Origin: Bacteroidales bacterium
Lineage (GTDB): Bacteria > Bacteroidota > Bacteroidia > Bacteroidales > UBA10428
Length of the DNA stretch: 49,755 nucleotides
Assembly: GCA_016926375.1 (NCBI GenBank)
Contig: JAFGOR010000266.1
Span: 1-49,755, forward strand
Direction of reading: 5' to 3'
Shown: positions 1 to 9,768 of the stretch, piece by piece
Position numbering within the stretch: position 1 is the stretch's first letter
How the letters are laid out: each line of letters opens with the position of its first letter
Program-made: the position numbers and the translations under genes
Notes under the pieces: model-generated
Seen by the model: only the letters and a program-made list of their open reading frames with translations
Databases searched by the model: none
Told to the model about the DNA's origin: nothing

Positions 1-1011
1 ATAAAAATGCCGGGCATGGATGGCATTGAAGTGCTCGAAAAGCTTCATGAAAGGGCCAATGACGTACCGGTAATCATGATTTCAGGCCATGGCAACATTG
101 ACACAGCTGTGGAGGCAATCAAAAAAGGGGCTTACGATTTCATTGAAAAGCCCCTGGATCTGAATCGCCTGCTGGTTACCATCCGCAATGCCACAGAGCG
201 CAACGACCTGGTTACCGAGACCAGGGTACTGAAGCGTAAAATCAGCAAAACTTTTGATATCGTAGGTGAATCAGCTGCCATCACCCGGGTAAAAGAAATA
301 ATTGAGCGCGTTGCTCCCACCGATGCACGCGTGCTCATCACCGGTGATAACGGCACCGGCAAGGAACTGGTGGCGCGCTGGTTGCATGAGAAAAGTGCGC
401 GTGCCGGTATGCCTTTTGTGGAGGTGAATTGCGCTGCCATTCCTTCGGAATTAATCGAAAGCGAGTTGTTCGGACATGAAAAGGGCGCCTTTACTTCTGC
501 CATTAAGCAACGTAAGGGTAAATTCGAACAGGCTCACGGCGGAACACTATTCCTCGACGAAGTGGGAGACATGAGCCTGTCGGCCCAGGCAAAGGTGCTG
601 CGGGCATTGCAGGAACATAAGGTAAGCAGGGTAGGCAGCGACAAGGATATTGACGTGGATGTGCGGGTGATTACTGCCACCAACAAAAACCTGAAGGAAG
701 AAATAGCACAGAAAAATTTCAGGGAGGATTTATACCACCGGTTGTCGGTTATTATCATCCAGGTACCCGCGCTGAAAGAACGGCTGGAAGATATTCCCCT
801 GCTGGCCGATTACTTCATTGAGCAAATATGCACTGAATATGGCCGGCCCAAAACCATCATTCAGCCTGATGCCATCAAAGATCTGCAAAAGATAAAATGG
901 ACGGGCAATATCAGGGAACTCCGTAATGTGCTGGAACGACTCATCATTCTTTGCGATAAGGAAATCACCAGCAAGGATGTTGCCGCCTTTGCCCAGCCCA
1001 ACATTACCTGA
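1..1011 (+). CDS. Sigma-54-dependent response regulator (receiver + AAA+), 5' truncated by window edge
   Basis: Frame open from base 1 (IKMPGMDGIEVL...); receiver end with MISGHG and K/P; Walker A GDNGTGKE, GAFTSA loop, Walker B GGTLFLDEVGDM, GNIRELRNVLERL; ends right after the AAA+ C-domain. Confidence 0.93.
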   Translation: MKMPGMDGIEVLEKLHERANDVPVIMISGHGNIDTAVEAIKKGAYDFIEKPLDLNRLLVTIRNATERNDLVTETRVLKRKISKTFDIVGESAAITRVKEIIERVAPTDARVLITGDNGTGKELVARWLHEKSARAGMPFVEVNCAAIPSELIESELFGHEKGAFTSAIKQRKGKFEQAHGGTLFLDEVGDMSLSAQAKVLRALQEHKVSRVGSDKDIDVDVRVITATNKNLKEEIAQKNFREDLYHRLSVIIIQVPALKERLEDIPLLADYFIEQICTEYGRPKTIIQPDAIKDLQKIKWTGNIRELRNVLERLIILCDKEITSKDVAAFAQPNIT

Positions 1012-1034
1012 TTGGGTAATTAAAACAGGTTGAC

Positions 1035-1997
1035 ATGGAAAATCATCCGCCGGTATTGGGAATTGTGGTCCCCTGTTATAATGAACAGGAAGTTATAGCC
1101 TCCAGCATTGAAGCACTTTCAGAACTGCTCTTCAGGTTTACTGAACAGGAACTGGTCGACAACAAAAGCTTTATCGGCATTGTGGATGATCGCAGCAAAG
1201 ATGCTACCTGGAAACTGATCAGTGAAATTTCAGAAAAAAACCCGCGGATACGGGCAATCCGGCTGGCAGCCAATAGGGGGCACCAGTTTGCGTTGCTGGC
1301 AGGTTTGCTGGAATTCCGGAAAGATGCTGATTGCCTGGTATCTATTGATGCCGATTTGCAGGATGACGCGGTTGTTATCGGGCAGATGGTTGAAAAATTC
1401 AGGCAGGGAAACGACATCGTATTTGGAGTAAGAAACAAACGAGCAACAGATACTTTTTTCAAAAGAACTACGGCCTATATCTTCTACAGATTTCTGAAAA
1501 TCTTGGGAATTAATGTGTTGCACAACCATGCCGACTTCCGGCTTACCAGCCGCAGGGTGAATGAAGAACTGGAGCATTTCAGCGAAGTGAATCTCTTTCT
1601 GAGAGGCATTTTTCCGCTGATGGGTTTCAATACATCCATAGTTCATTATGCCCGGAGCGAACGAACGGCCGGTACCACCAAATACCCGCTGAAAAAAATG
1701 ATTTCACTCGCTCTTGACGGCATTACCTCATTCAGTACGGTGCCGCTGAGAATAATCACCGTGCTGGGCTTTCTGGTTTTCATAGTGTGTATTTTACTCA
1801 TGGGATATGCTTTTTGGGCTTATCTCTCGGGCAGAACCATAGCCGGCTGGTTCTCCACGGTGCTGCCCTTTTACTTCCTGGGAGGTATTCAGATTCTGTG
1901 TATTGGCATTATCGGTGAATACCTGGGCAAAATTTACAAGGAAGTCAAACGACGGCCCCGCTTTATTGTGGATGAACGGATTGGCGATATCCGGTAA
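1035..1997 (+). CDS. Glycosyltransferase family 2, polyprenyl-phosphate sugar transferase type (GtrB/ArnC/DPM1-like) with two C-terminal TM segments
   Basis: VVPCYNEQEV, VSIDADLQDD (DXDD), C-terminal hydrophobic hairpin. Confidence 0.92.
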   Translation: MENHPPVLGIVVPCYNEQEVIASSIEALSELLFRFTEQELVDNKSFIGIVDDRSKDATWKLISEISEKNPRIRAIRLAANRGHQFALLAGLLEFRKDADCLVSIDADLQDDAVVIGQMVEKFRQGNDIVFGVRNKRATDTFFKRTTAYIFYRFLKILGINVLHNHADFRLTSRRVNEELEHFSEVNLFLRGIFPLMGFNTSIVHYARSERTAGTTKYPLKKMISLALDGITSFSTVPLRIITVLGFLVFIVCILLMGYAFWAYLSGRTIAGWFSTVLPFYFLGGIQILCIGIIGEYLGKIYKEVKRRPRFIVDERIGDIR

Positions 1998-3477
1998 TCT
2001 TTAGTAGTTGTACTTTACCATCCTTCATTATCTCCTCAAAGAAATATAGGTTGTTGATCTTCTCCCGCGTCACATCTTCGGATAGAAGAACCTGCTCTCC
2101 AACAGAAAGCTTTTCCGGATTTCTGAAAGGTATCGATTTCTTTTGGGTTAGCTCTACTGATTCGGTATAGTATAAAAGATGCCCGTAATAATTGATGAAA
2201 GCTATTGAAAAGGGTTTATTCATTATTTCCGGGTATTTACCAGGATTCCTGAGGACATAAGAAATTGCGTAAAACTCTTCGTCCCAGCTGTATTCATGTG
2301 TTCTTTTTACCTTCTTCATGATGCTGATTCCGGGACTGACAAACAGGGCAGCTAAAATCAGGAATCCGGCTGTATGTATCAATGAATTTTTTTTCCTGAA
2401 CAGAGCCGTCAATGACCTGGGTATCTGCACCAGAAATAGCGCAATGATAACAGCCATTAACGGATACAACGGCCCGTCATACCAGATATTCTTGGACCCT
2501 GCGGAAATGATCAGCAGAAAGATCAGTACATTAAATATAAGGTAGACAGGCAGACTTCTTTTCTGTTTTCGGGATTGCCACAATAAGATGACAATGGCGG
2601 CAACCAGGAAGTAAAGCCAATAGGTATACCTGGAAAGAACAAGATTCTTGATGTAGAGAAAAAAGGACCCGACATAAAATCTTTCATTGGTATTCAGGTA
2701 CCGGGGGAACCACTCTTCATTCCATACAATGCTTAAATAACCGGGTTGCATATGTTCCCGCAGCAAGTAATAGCTGCCACAAATCAGCAAAAATGCAAGA
2801 GTGCAAACGTAAAACCATTTGTTCTTGAAAATCTTGCGGTGCTCCCCATATATCAGAGTCATCGTGAGCAGCCCGGGCAAAATCATCATGACTGCAATGC
2901 TTTTGGTATAAACGCTCAAAATGAGCAGAAAAGTAACCATACCCAGTTTCCGGTTGCTTTTTCTACTGCCGGTAAGGAATTCGTAATATATGAAGATGAT
3001 TAGGGTGGTGAACAGTATCAGCGTGGCATCATGATCACCGGTTCGGGCTATATGCCGTTCAACATAGCCCTGGGATGTTACCAAAACAAGCGCAGCAATA
3101 TAACCTGTGTAACGGTTGTTGTGATAGCGGTGAAAATAGAAAATCAGGAAAACAGCAGTTAGCAATGCAGCAACTGCCGATGGCATCCGTATGGCCAGCT
3201 CGTTAATTCCGAAAATTTTCATGGAGATCACCTGAAGCCAAATCAGCAGAGGAGGCTTCACATCCCAGTCATCCGGATTTCCATCAAAATACCTGACCAC
3301 AACATTTTTATTCTGCAACATTTCCAAGGCAGAAACCGCATTTCGCGCTTCATCCCACATTCTTACAGACAGTGTATCGAGCCGGTAAAAAAGCGGAAAA
3401 CAGCACATGCAAAAGATGATAATCAGCTCAATGGCGATTCTTGCCTGACGGGACATGTTGGAATTCTTTATGGACAC
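1963..3477 (-). CDS. GT-C fold glycosyltransferase (ArnT/PMT-like, GT39/GT83 type)
   Basis: Multi-TM protein; N-terminal loop RMWDEARNAVSALEM, DWDVKPPLLIWL typical of ArnT-like enzymes. Confidence 0.85.
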   Translation of the reverse strand: MSIKNSNMSRQARIAIELIIIFCMCCFPLFYRLDTLSVRMWDEARNAVSALEMLQNKNVVVRYFDGNPDDWDVKPPLLIWLQVISMKIFGINELAIRMPSAVAALLTAVFLIFYFHRYHNNRYTGYIAALVLVTSQGYVERHIARTGDHDATLILFTTLIIFIYYEFLTGSRKSNRKLGMVTFLLILSVYTKSIAVMMILPGLLTMTLIYGEHRKIFKNKWFYVCTLAFLLICGSYYLLREHMQPGYLSIVWNEEWFPRYLNTNERFYVGSFFLYIKNLVLSRYTYWLYFLVAAIVILLWQSRKQKRSLPVYLIFNVLIFLLIISAGSKNIWYDGPLYPLMAVIIALFLVQIPRSLTALFRKKNSLIHTAGFLILAALFVSPGISIMKKVKRTHEYSWDEEFYAISYVLRNPGKYPEIMNKPFSIAFINYYGHLLYYTESVELTQKKSIPFRNPEKLSVGEQVLLSEDVTREKINNLYFFEEIMKDGKVQLLKITGYRQSVHPQ

Positions 3478-5057
3478 TACTTTTTCATTAATGAATCATT
3501 AAGCGCACAGGAGCTAAGACAGAATATTTTAACCTCCTGATAATGCCCGACTAAATTCTCAGTAAAGTCTCTTAACTCTGGTTTATTCAGGTAAGTTGTG
3601 TCGTTCACTACCAGGTAGCGGGCACCACAATCAATCATAGCACGAATCCAACCGGGAGTAGTTGAATCTATTTTCCAGATTCTGTATCCAGGTTGGTTCA
3701 TCAGATACAAAGTATATGAGTAAGTATTATCAGGCATGGTGATCACCCGGTCTTCAGGTTTTATTCCGATTGATTTTAAATAGGGACGAATAGTGAAGAG
3801 TGATTCGAATACCGGCGTTTCCCGTTTTGAACCAAAATACCGCCTGTGCATTTCTTTGCGGGCATGAATTACATTGAAAACCAGGATGACAATCAACGAT
3901 AGGGCAAAGATCCCTGATCCGAAAACCCCGGGGTATTTGTGTTTGATTGCCAGTAATGCTGCTAAAACCAGAAAAGCAATAGCACTGAAAAGGACAATCA
4001 GATAATAGTCATGATAAACAAATTGAGTGTAAAACAAACTTATATATACAACTCCTCCCGCAGGAAGCAAAGCGGTTAGTATACCCAGGTACTTGGGGAT
4101 ATGCCTGAAGAAAACAATGCAAACAAGCAGTGATGCTAACAGGAAATAGCGTATGAAAATGGAGTAATACACAGGAAAATTGCTCATTATCATGGGCGTT
4201 ATTTCCTTTCGGAATTCTTTACTTACAGCCCACCAGGGAGTAACAGTGGTGAGGAATGCGGAGGTATGGTGCAGGCGGTTATAATATATGGCATACAGGT
4301 ACCATGCGGCAATGACAGCGAAACACATCATCATAGGTAAAAAGGACGCCATTGCACCCGGGAACAATTGCCGGTGATCTCTTAAGATCCGGATGCGTAA
4401 ATGCCAGACTATTCCCAGGCAACCCAGTGCCGCCAGGTTGATTAGCATGGTAACTTTCAGAAGTCCTGCCAGTGTGAACAGCAGGATAGCAATAGCAAAC
4501 AGTTTGTAATTGCCCTTGTCAATATACCTGAAATATTGCCACCAGCCAATAAATACCAGTGCCAGGGCTGTAGAGTCGGTTAAGAAGTTGTTTCCGTAAT
4601 AGGCCATAACAGGAGAAACAAATACAAGAAGCGGCACAAAAGCTGCGGCTACAAAGTTTTGGAGCAGGCGATAAGAAATCCTGAAAAGCGCACCCAATCC
4701 GATAAAAAGGATTAGTACATTCACCATTCTGTAAACATATTCGTGCGGACCGAAGATTTTGTATAACAGGGCAACGAAGTAATATAACAACGGAGCTTCA
4801 CAGGCTGCATATCCTGAATTCATGTTGTCGGATATCATGAGGTGTAATTCAGGCTTGATTAAGTTCATCCCATGCTGGTAATAATTCAGGGTTATCGAAA
4901 GGCAGTCGGCTTGTCGCCAGCGATGTATGGATTGGGGCGGGCTGAATAAAATGATGTGATAGAAATAGAAAAATCCGACAACGGCAAGCACTGAATAAAA
5001 AAGCACCAAAGGATGATTTTTTGTAAAGCCTATGATGAGGTCGCGAACGCGTTGCAT
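3477..5057 (-). CDS. GT-C fold membrane glycosyltransferase (GT39-like)
   Basis: Multi-TM; SIHRWRQADCLSITLNYYQHG and GYAACEAPLLYYFVA N-terminal loop motifs. Confidence 0.78.
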   Translation of the reverse strand: MQRVRDLIIGFTKNHPLVLFYSVLAVVGFFYFYHIILFSPPQSIHRWRQADCLSITLNYYQHGMNLIKPELHLMISDNMNSGYAACEAPLLYYFVALLYKIFGPHEYVYRMVNVLILFIGLGALFRISYRLLQNFVAAAFVPLLVFVSPVMAYYGNNFLTDSTALALVFIGWWQYFRYIDKGNYKLFAIAILLFTLAGLLKVTMLINLAALGCLGIVWHLRIRILRDHRQLFPGAMASFLPMMMCFAVIAAWYLYAIYYNRLHHTSAFLTTVTPWWAVSKEFRKEITPMIMSNFPVYYSIFIRYFLLASLLVCIVFFRHIPKYLGILTALLPAGGVVYISLFYTQFVYHDYYLIVLFSAIAFLVLAALLAIKHKYPGVFGSGIFALSLIVILVFNVIHARKEMHRRYFGSKRETPVFESLFTIRPYLKSIGIKPEDRVITMPDNTYSYTLYLMNQPGYRIWKIDSTTPGWIRAMIDCGARYLVVNDTTYLNKPELRDFTENLVGHYQEVKIFCLSSCALNDSLMKK

Positions 5058-5145
5058 AATGGGATTTAATACTGGTTAAGTGTTGCCAAATTACAAATTT
5101 TTAGTAATTATAATTGCTATATTGCAGTTCTGTTTGGTTTATTCA

Positions 5146-5877
5146 ATGAGTAACACGTCATTCAGCAAAGAGCAGTTTTCTGCCATTTATCCTGATGGTA
5201 TTGATCAGCATTACTGGAGTCATTCCCGTAACAGGTTGATCAGGCGATTCCTGAAAAAACACCGCCTTCATCAAAGTAAGATTCTGGAAATAGGTTGTGG
5301 AAGAGGAGTGGTGTTGAAACATTTGTTATCACATCAAGTGGATTGCATGGGTGTTGAACTGGGCGATGCACTGCCTTTACCGGGGTGTGAAGGAAGAATT
5401 CTTACCAATCAGGATGCTTTTTCATTGCCGGCCTCAGTGCGGGAAAGTATTGAAACGGTTTTAATGTTTGATGTACTTGAGCATTTGGAAAGTCCGGGAG
5501 AATTCATCGACAGGATCCGCGTCCAATTTGTAAACGCACGGCATTTGGTTGTCACGGTTCCGGCGCGACAGGAATTATGGACCAATTATGATGAATATAA
5601 CGGCCATTTCAAGAGGTATAGCCTTGCAGATATGAAAACATTGGCGTCCGGGCCTGTAGAATTGAAAAAGGCATCCTACTTTTATCACTCACTGTATATC
5701 TTATTCCGGATTTTCATCCGCTTTTCAAGAACCCGAAGTACCCGCATCCAGGCGCCTGGCGGTTCGGGCAAGTTAATTCATAAGCTGGGGTCTCTTATTC
5801 TGCAGGCTGATTTTCACCTGTTCCCGGGTTGGTTTCCGGGGACTTCCATTATTGCATTGTTATCACTACGCAATTGA
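5146..5877 (+). CDS. Class I SAM-dependent methyltransferase (ORF track start 5080 GTG; ATG at 5146 more plausible)
   Basis: KILEIGCGRGVVLKHL (motif I), LMFDVLEHLESP (motif post-II). Confidence 0.85.
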   Translation: MSNTSFSKEQFSAIYPDGIDQHYWSHSRNRLIRRFLKKHRLHQSKILEIGCGRGVVLKHLLSHQVDCMGVELGDALPLPGCEGRILTNQDAFSLPASVRESIETVLMFDVLEHLESPGEFIDRIRVQFVNARHLVVTVPARQELWTNYDEYNGHFKRYSLADMKTLASGPVELKKASYFYHSLYILFRIFIRFSRTRSTRIQAPGGSGKLIHKLGSLILQADFHLFPGWFPGTSIIALLSLRN

Positions 5878-8201
5878 TACCACCGGCAATTTTTAATGAA
5901 AGCACCGTTATGAATCCTGTAAACATTACAGTTATTGGGCCTGATCAGGAGTTCATCTGCCAGGTAGGTTTGGTTTCTTTTTATTTCTGAATTTTCAATG
6001 GAAATCTTCAATCTACAACCGTTTTTTTTCACGGGAACCGACCATTCAATCAATCCCCATTCACCATCAATTGTCCTGATCAGGTTGCCAGCCATCATGT
6101 TTTTGTAATCATATAGAGTTCCTGTTGAATCGAAAAGCTCTGAAATAATCCGGGCTTTGGGAAAAAGATCCCTGTTCATGGGCGACATCCATAGTGAACA
6201 AATGAAATCAGAATCATGTTGTGATACAAGAGGACCGTCATACAGAACTTCATAGGAACGGCCGGTTATCTTTTTTGCATTCCCCTGATAGCCGGGTGAA
6301 ATCTGGGTGTTAAAATCTGTAACAATTACCTGGCCACAAGAATGGTCAATATAGTTTGTATCGGGTTTGGTGAACCCCTTAATATAAAACTCATTACAAA
6401 TTTCCTCTGCCCTCATTTCCGCTATATCTGAAAGCTTTTCAAAATCGAGCCGGTAAAGATCAAAGATGTTATTTGAGTCGATTTTTGTTGAATGGTTTAA
6501 CAGATTTAGCTCATCTGTAGTATAGGAATCGCATTTACCGGCAACTATTAAAAATGGCTTTTGATTCGGCATATCATTCAAAATCTCCGGGAAGCGGTAG
6601 GGTTCCAACACCAAAGCAATGTTCTTCAACGACTGTGAAACAGAAGCCCGGCTCATGTATACAGCGGCAACAGGTAATCCTGTTTTCATGGATACCAGAA
6701 ATGAATTTGCCAGCATTTCGCCCCTGACAGGTATGCCGTAATTGTCGGATCCCATATGATAAAATGGAAGTGGTATAAGGGCGCCATACTTATCCGGATC
6801 AATGCGGGAAACCCATTTGTTTTCCGGGTTAATATTGCTGTAATCTGACCATGCAGGGAAAGTGTTGTTCAATGATTCCTGCTTGCGCCGGATAAACAGA
6901 TACATATCGGTGAAAAGCATGATCAGGGGTAAGGCAACAATCAATAAGCGCATATGAGATTTGTTATGGCTTACATAATACTGCCAGAGGTTATAAAAAA
7001 CCACTGTGTTTAACATGAAATAGAACAGCCAGGCAAATCGTCCGATGCTGCGTATTTGCTGCAAGGGGCCCAGGTATTCAACAAGAAACTCAAGTCCAAG
7101 AATGAAGGGTAGTCCGAATGAGTAAAGCAGTGCAATGAAAGAAGCCCAGAACATTGCATTCAGGAATGTATTGTTGGTTACTTTGAAGAAATCTTCCCAT
7201 TTGCCCCGGAATACTTTTTGAACCCGGGAAACTATGATGATAACAAAACCAACTACACCAACCAGGCCCACATAGGATACTCCCTCCCAGTCTGCGTAAC
7301 AGTAGTTTCTTAAATGATGGAATAATTTACAGGAACCGAAATCCCATCCCGGGATAAATACACTTTCCGGTGAAGCTTTATAAATAAGGAACCCATATGG
7401 TTTGGCAGGTCGATCAGGCGCCATTGAATCATAATCATGGATAAGCAGGTAAAAGATCAAAACCGGCAAAAGTAGTTCCAGAGTGATGTGCAGTAATATT
7501 CCCAGGTAAAACCTGCCATTTTTCTTCCTGGTCGAAAAGAAAACAAACAGCCAGTAAAAGCCTATCATGATTGCAAAAAAGAAGAGAAAATAAACATGCC
7601 CTGTTATCAGAATAAAAAGGGACAAGCCTGTTAATGCACTGAAGATAATCTTGTTCCGGCCACAATGTACCTGAAACATGAAATACAGCAACATGGGTAT
7701 GGCGCATACGTAACCCAATGTAAAATGGCCTCCGAACCGGTCAATCTGCGGTGATAAAAAAGCAATTCCCAGTGAGACCAATGCCGCATAAACTGCAGGA
7801 AGCCCGGTACCCGACAACAGCAAATAAAGAAAAACAGCGGCCAACACAATAGAAATAAGCATCAGGAAGTTAATGATGCCTGTTGTATATGACGTGACAT
7901 CTGCGAAGTGGTCGGATACAAATCTCACAACCCCTGTAACCAGTGGCTGTGCTTGTGTATAAAACGAAACTTCACCATAGGGATAATTGATGCTTTGAGA
8001 ATACATCAGGGAGGAATCATATGCTGCCAGGTAATAGGAGTTCTGATAACAAAGAATGCCATCGCCCCCCAGGGCAAAAAATGTTGTGTTCAGTGAAAAA
8101 ATGACTTTAAAGTAGAAGATTATCAGAAAAGTGCAACTGAGTAGCAGGACCATGATCAGGCCTTTGAGTCGATTTCTTTCTGAGTTGTTCATACTTACCA
8201 T
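5814..8201 (-). CDS. Large multi-pass membrane protein, GT-C-like, with periplasmic C-terminal region
   Basis: Many TM helices in the first ~450 aa, hydrophilic C-terminal ~300 aa; sits in a GT-C cluster. Confidence 0.7.
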   Translation of the reverse strand: MVSMNNSERNRLKGLIMVLLLSCTFLIIFYFKVIFSLNTTFFALGGDGILCYQNSYYLAAYDSSLMYSQSINYPYGEVSFYTQAQPLVTGVVRFVSDHFADVTSYTTGIINFLMLISIVLAAVFLYLLLSGTGLPAVYAALVSLGIAFLSPQIDRFGGHFTLGYVCAIPMLLYFMFQVHCGRNKIIFSALTGLSLFILITGHVYFLFFFAIMIGFYWLFVFFSTRKKNGRFYLGILLHITLELLLPVLIFYLLIHDYDSMAPDRPAKPYGFLIYKASPESVFIPGWDFGSCKLFHHLRNYCYADWEGVSYVGLVGVVGFVIIIVSRVQKVFRGKWEDFFKVTNNTFLNAMFWASFIALLYSFGLPFILGLEFLVEYLGPLQQIRSIGRFAWLFYFMLNTVVFYNLWQYYVSHNKSHMRLLIVALPLIMLFTDMYLFIRRKQESLNNTFPAWSDYSNINPENKWVSRIDPDKYGALIPLPFYHMGSDNYGIPVRGEMLANSFLVSMKTGLPVAAVYMSRASVSQSLKNIALVLEPYRFPEILNDMPNQKPFLIVAGKCDSYTTDELNLLNHSTKIDSNNIFDLYRLDFEKLSDIAEMRAEEICNEFYIKGFTKPDTNYIDHSCGQVIVTDFNTQISPGYQGNAKKITGRSYEVLYDGPLVSQHDSDFICSLWMSPMNRDLFPKARIISELFDSTGTLYDYKNMMAGNLIRTIDGEWGLIEWSVPVKKNGCRLKISIENSEIKRNQTYLADELLIRPNNCNVYRIHNGAFIKNCRWYQLRSDNNAIMEVPGNQPGNR

Positions 8202-8208
8202 ACACGGT

Positions 8209-9660
8209 TTATTCGGGCTTATTGCAAATTTGTTTACTTTTTACATAGAACTCTGCCCAGGCCCCCCGGCTTTCAAAGCGCTTTTGCAAGACGCAACAGG
8301 AATCGGATTTCATCTGGCTGTATCCCGGATCTGGCTCAGTACTGTAGTAAAGATACACCTCATAGTCGTTTTCGGGGGAGTTGTATGTTCTGGAAAAGGG
8401 CCGGTGTGTGTTGACGAGATAACCCAAATTGGGATCGGTCAGGTTATACAGCATCAGAAAAGAGGTAAAAAGCGGCGTTTGTTGCCATTGCATTTCTTCG
8501 GCATAATGAACAACTTCTTTGTGCAATAAAACGGTGTTTTTATAGGCCAGCGAAACATCAGCTTCTGACCTGAATCCATAAAATGTATGCCAGGCAAATA
8601 AAAGCGCCAGTGAAACAACAATTATATTTCTGCTATACCTTCTTCCGGAAAACATTTCAGAAATGATCCAGGCGCCGCAAATGAAAAAGAATGGCAAAAC
8701 GCTCAGCAGGTATCGGGTAGTAAAGAAATTCACAGCCGAAAACAGCATATAAAGCAATATGAATAAGCACGAAAAAACGAGCAAATGGGCTTGTTTTCCT
8801 GAAACTTCCTTTTTGCGGATTAACACAATCACTCCGGTTAAAGCAAGAACTAAAAGAGCAAACTTTCCATGTTGCATAAGCAACCTAAAGAAGAAGGAGT
8901 TGAGTTTTTTGAGAATAACTATCGGATCAAGAATGGTCATGCCCATGTGTTCGGGATAAAGAAACCAGCCAAAATGCAGTTTTTGCATCATCATAAAGGT
9001 AGCAAAAGCGATTACAGGTATGCAAAGCACAGCCAGCTCCCTGATCAGCAGCGGCCAGGAACGTCCGTTTTTTTTGTTGAACCATTTCTCCAGTATCATT
9101 TTGTCAAGAAATAGTGCTGCAATCAGCACCATTCCGGTTTCTTTGGTCATTACCAGCATAATTGAAAAAATGGAAAACCAGAGCCATTTATTCATAAAAT
9201 AAAAGTAAAACGAAAGCAGTGTAAACAAGGCCAGCATTATTTCAGGAAGGAGCAGCGTACTTTGAGCAAGAAAGATAGATTGCAGCGCAAGCAGCAATAC
9301 GGCAATTGTGGCTGATTCCTTGCTGAACAGGTCTTTGGAAATTATATAAACGGCAACCAGGGTAATACAGGAGAGGATCAGCGGAAACAGATGAACTGCA
9401 GTCAGACTGGTTCCGAACAATTTCATCCACACAGCACTAAGAAAGTAAAACAACAGGGGGTGGCCCCGTGTCAGGTTTGGGTTGGCATCGCCCGGAAGGA
9501 TAGCCAGCTTGTTCTCATTCATGTCAAAAACAGCTGTAGCATATGACCAGGCTTCATCCCAGTAAAACGGAAGATTGAGATTGCCCAGGCGTGATAAAAC
9601 AAACAGCATGATTAACAGGGGAAGGAAGTATGGTGTGAGCTTGTTTAAAAAAGGTTTCAT
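8209..9660 (-). CDS. GT-C fold glycosyltransferase (GT39/PMT-like)
   Basis: NLPFYWDEAWSYATAV and TRGHPLLFYFLSAVWMKLFG (acidic WDEA loop + GHP motif), multi-TM. Confidence 0.88.
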   Translation of the reverse strand: MKPFLNKLTPYFLPLLIMLFVLSRLGNLNLPFYWDEAWSYATAVFDMNENKLAILPGDANPNLTRGHPLLFYFLSAVWMKLFGTSLTAVHLFPLILSCITLVAVYIISKDLFSKESATIAVLLLALQSIFLAQSTLLLPEIMLALFTLLSFYFYFMNKWLWFSIFSIMLVMTKETGMVLIAALFLDKMILEKWFNKKNGRSWPLLIRELAVLCIPVIAFATFMMMQKLHFGWFLYPEHMGMTILDPIVILKKLNSFFFRLLMQHGKFALLVLALTGVIVLIRKKEVSGKQAHLLVFSCLFILLYMLFSAVNFFTTRYLLSVLPFFFICGAWIISEMFSGRRYSRNIIVVSLALLFAWHTFYGFRSEADVSLAYKNTVLLHKEVVHYAEEMQWQQTPLFTSFLMLYNLTDPNLGYLVNTHRPFSRTYNSPENDYEVYLYYSTEPDPGYSQMKSDSCCVLQKRFESRGAWAEFYVKSKQICNKPE

Positions 9661-9768
9661 CAGTTAACAATCCATACATTTGAAATAATCATAGAAAAAT
9701 GACAGCTGGTACGAAGGTAAAAATAAGGAAAGCAATGGGAAAGAAAAACAGCAACAAAAAGAATCCGG

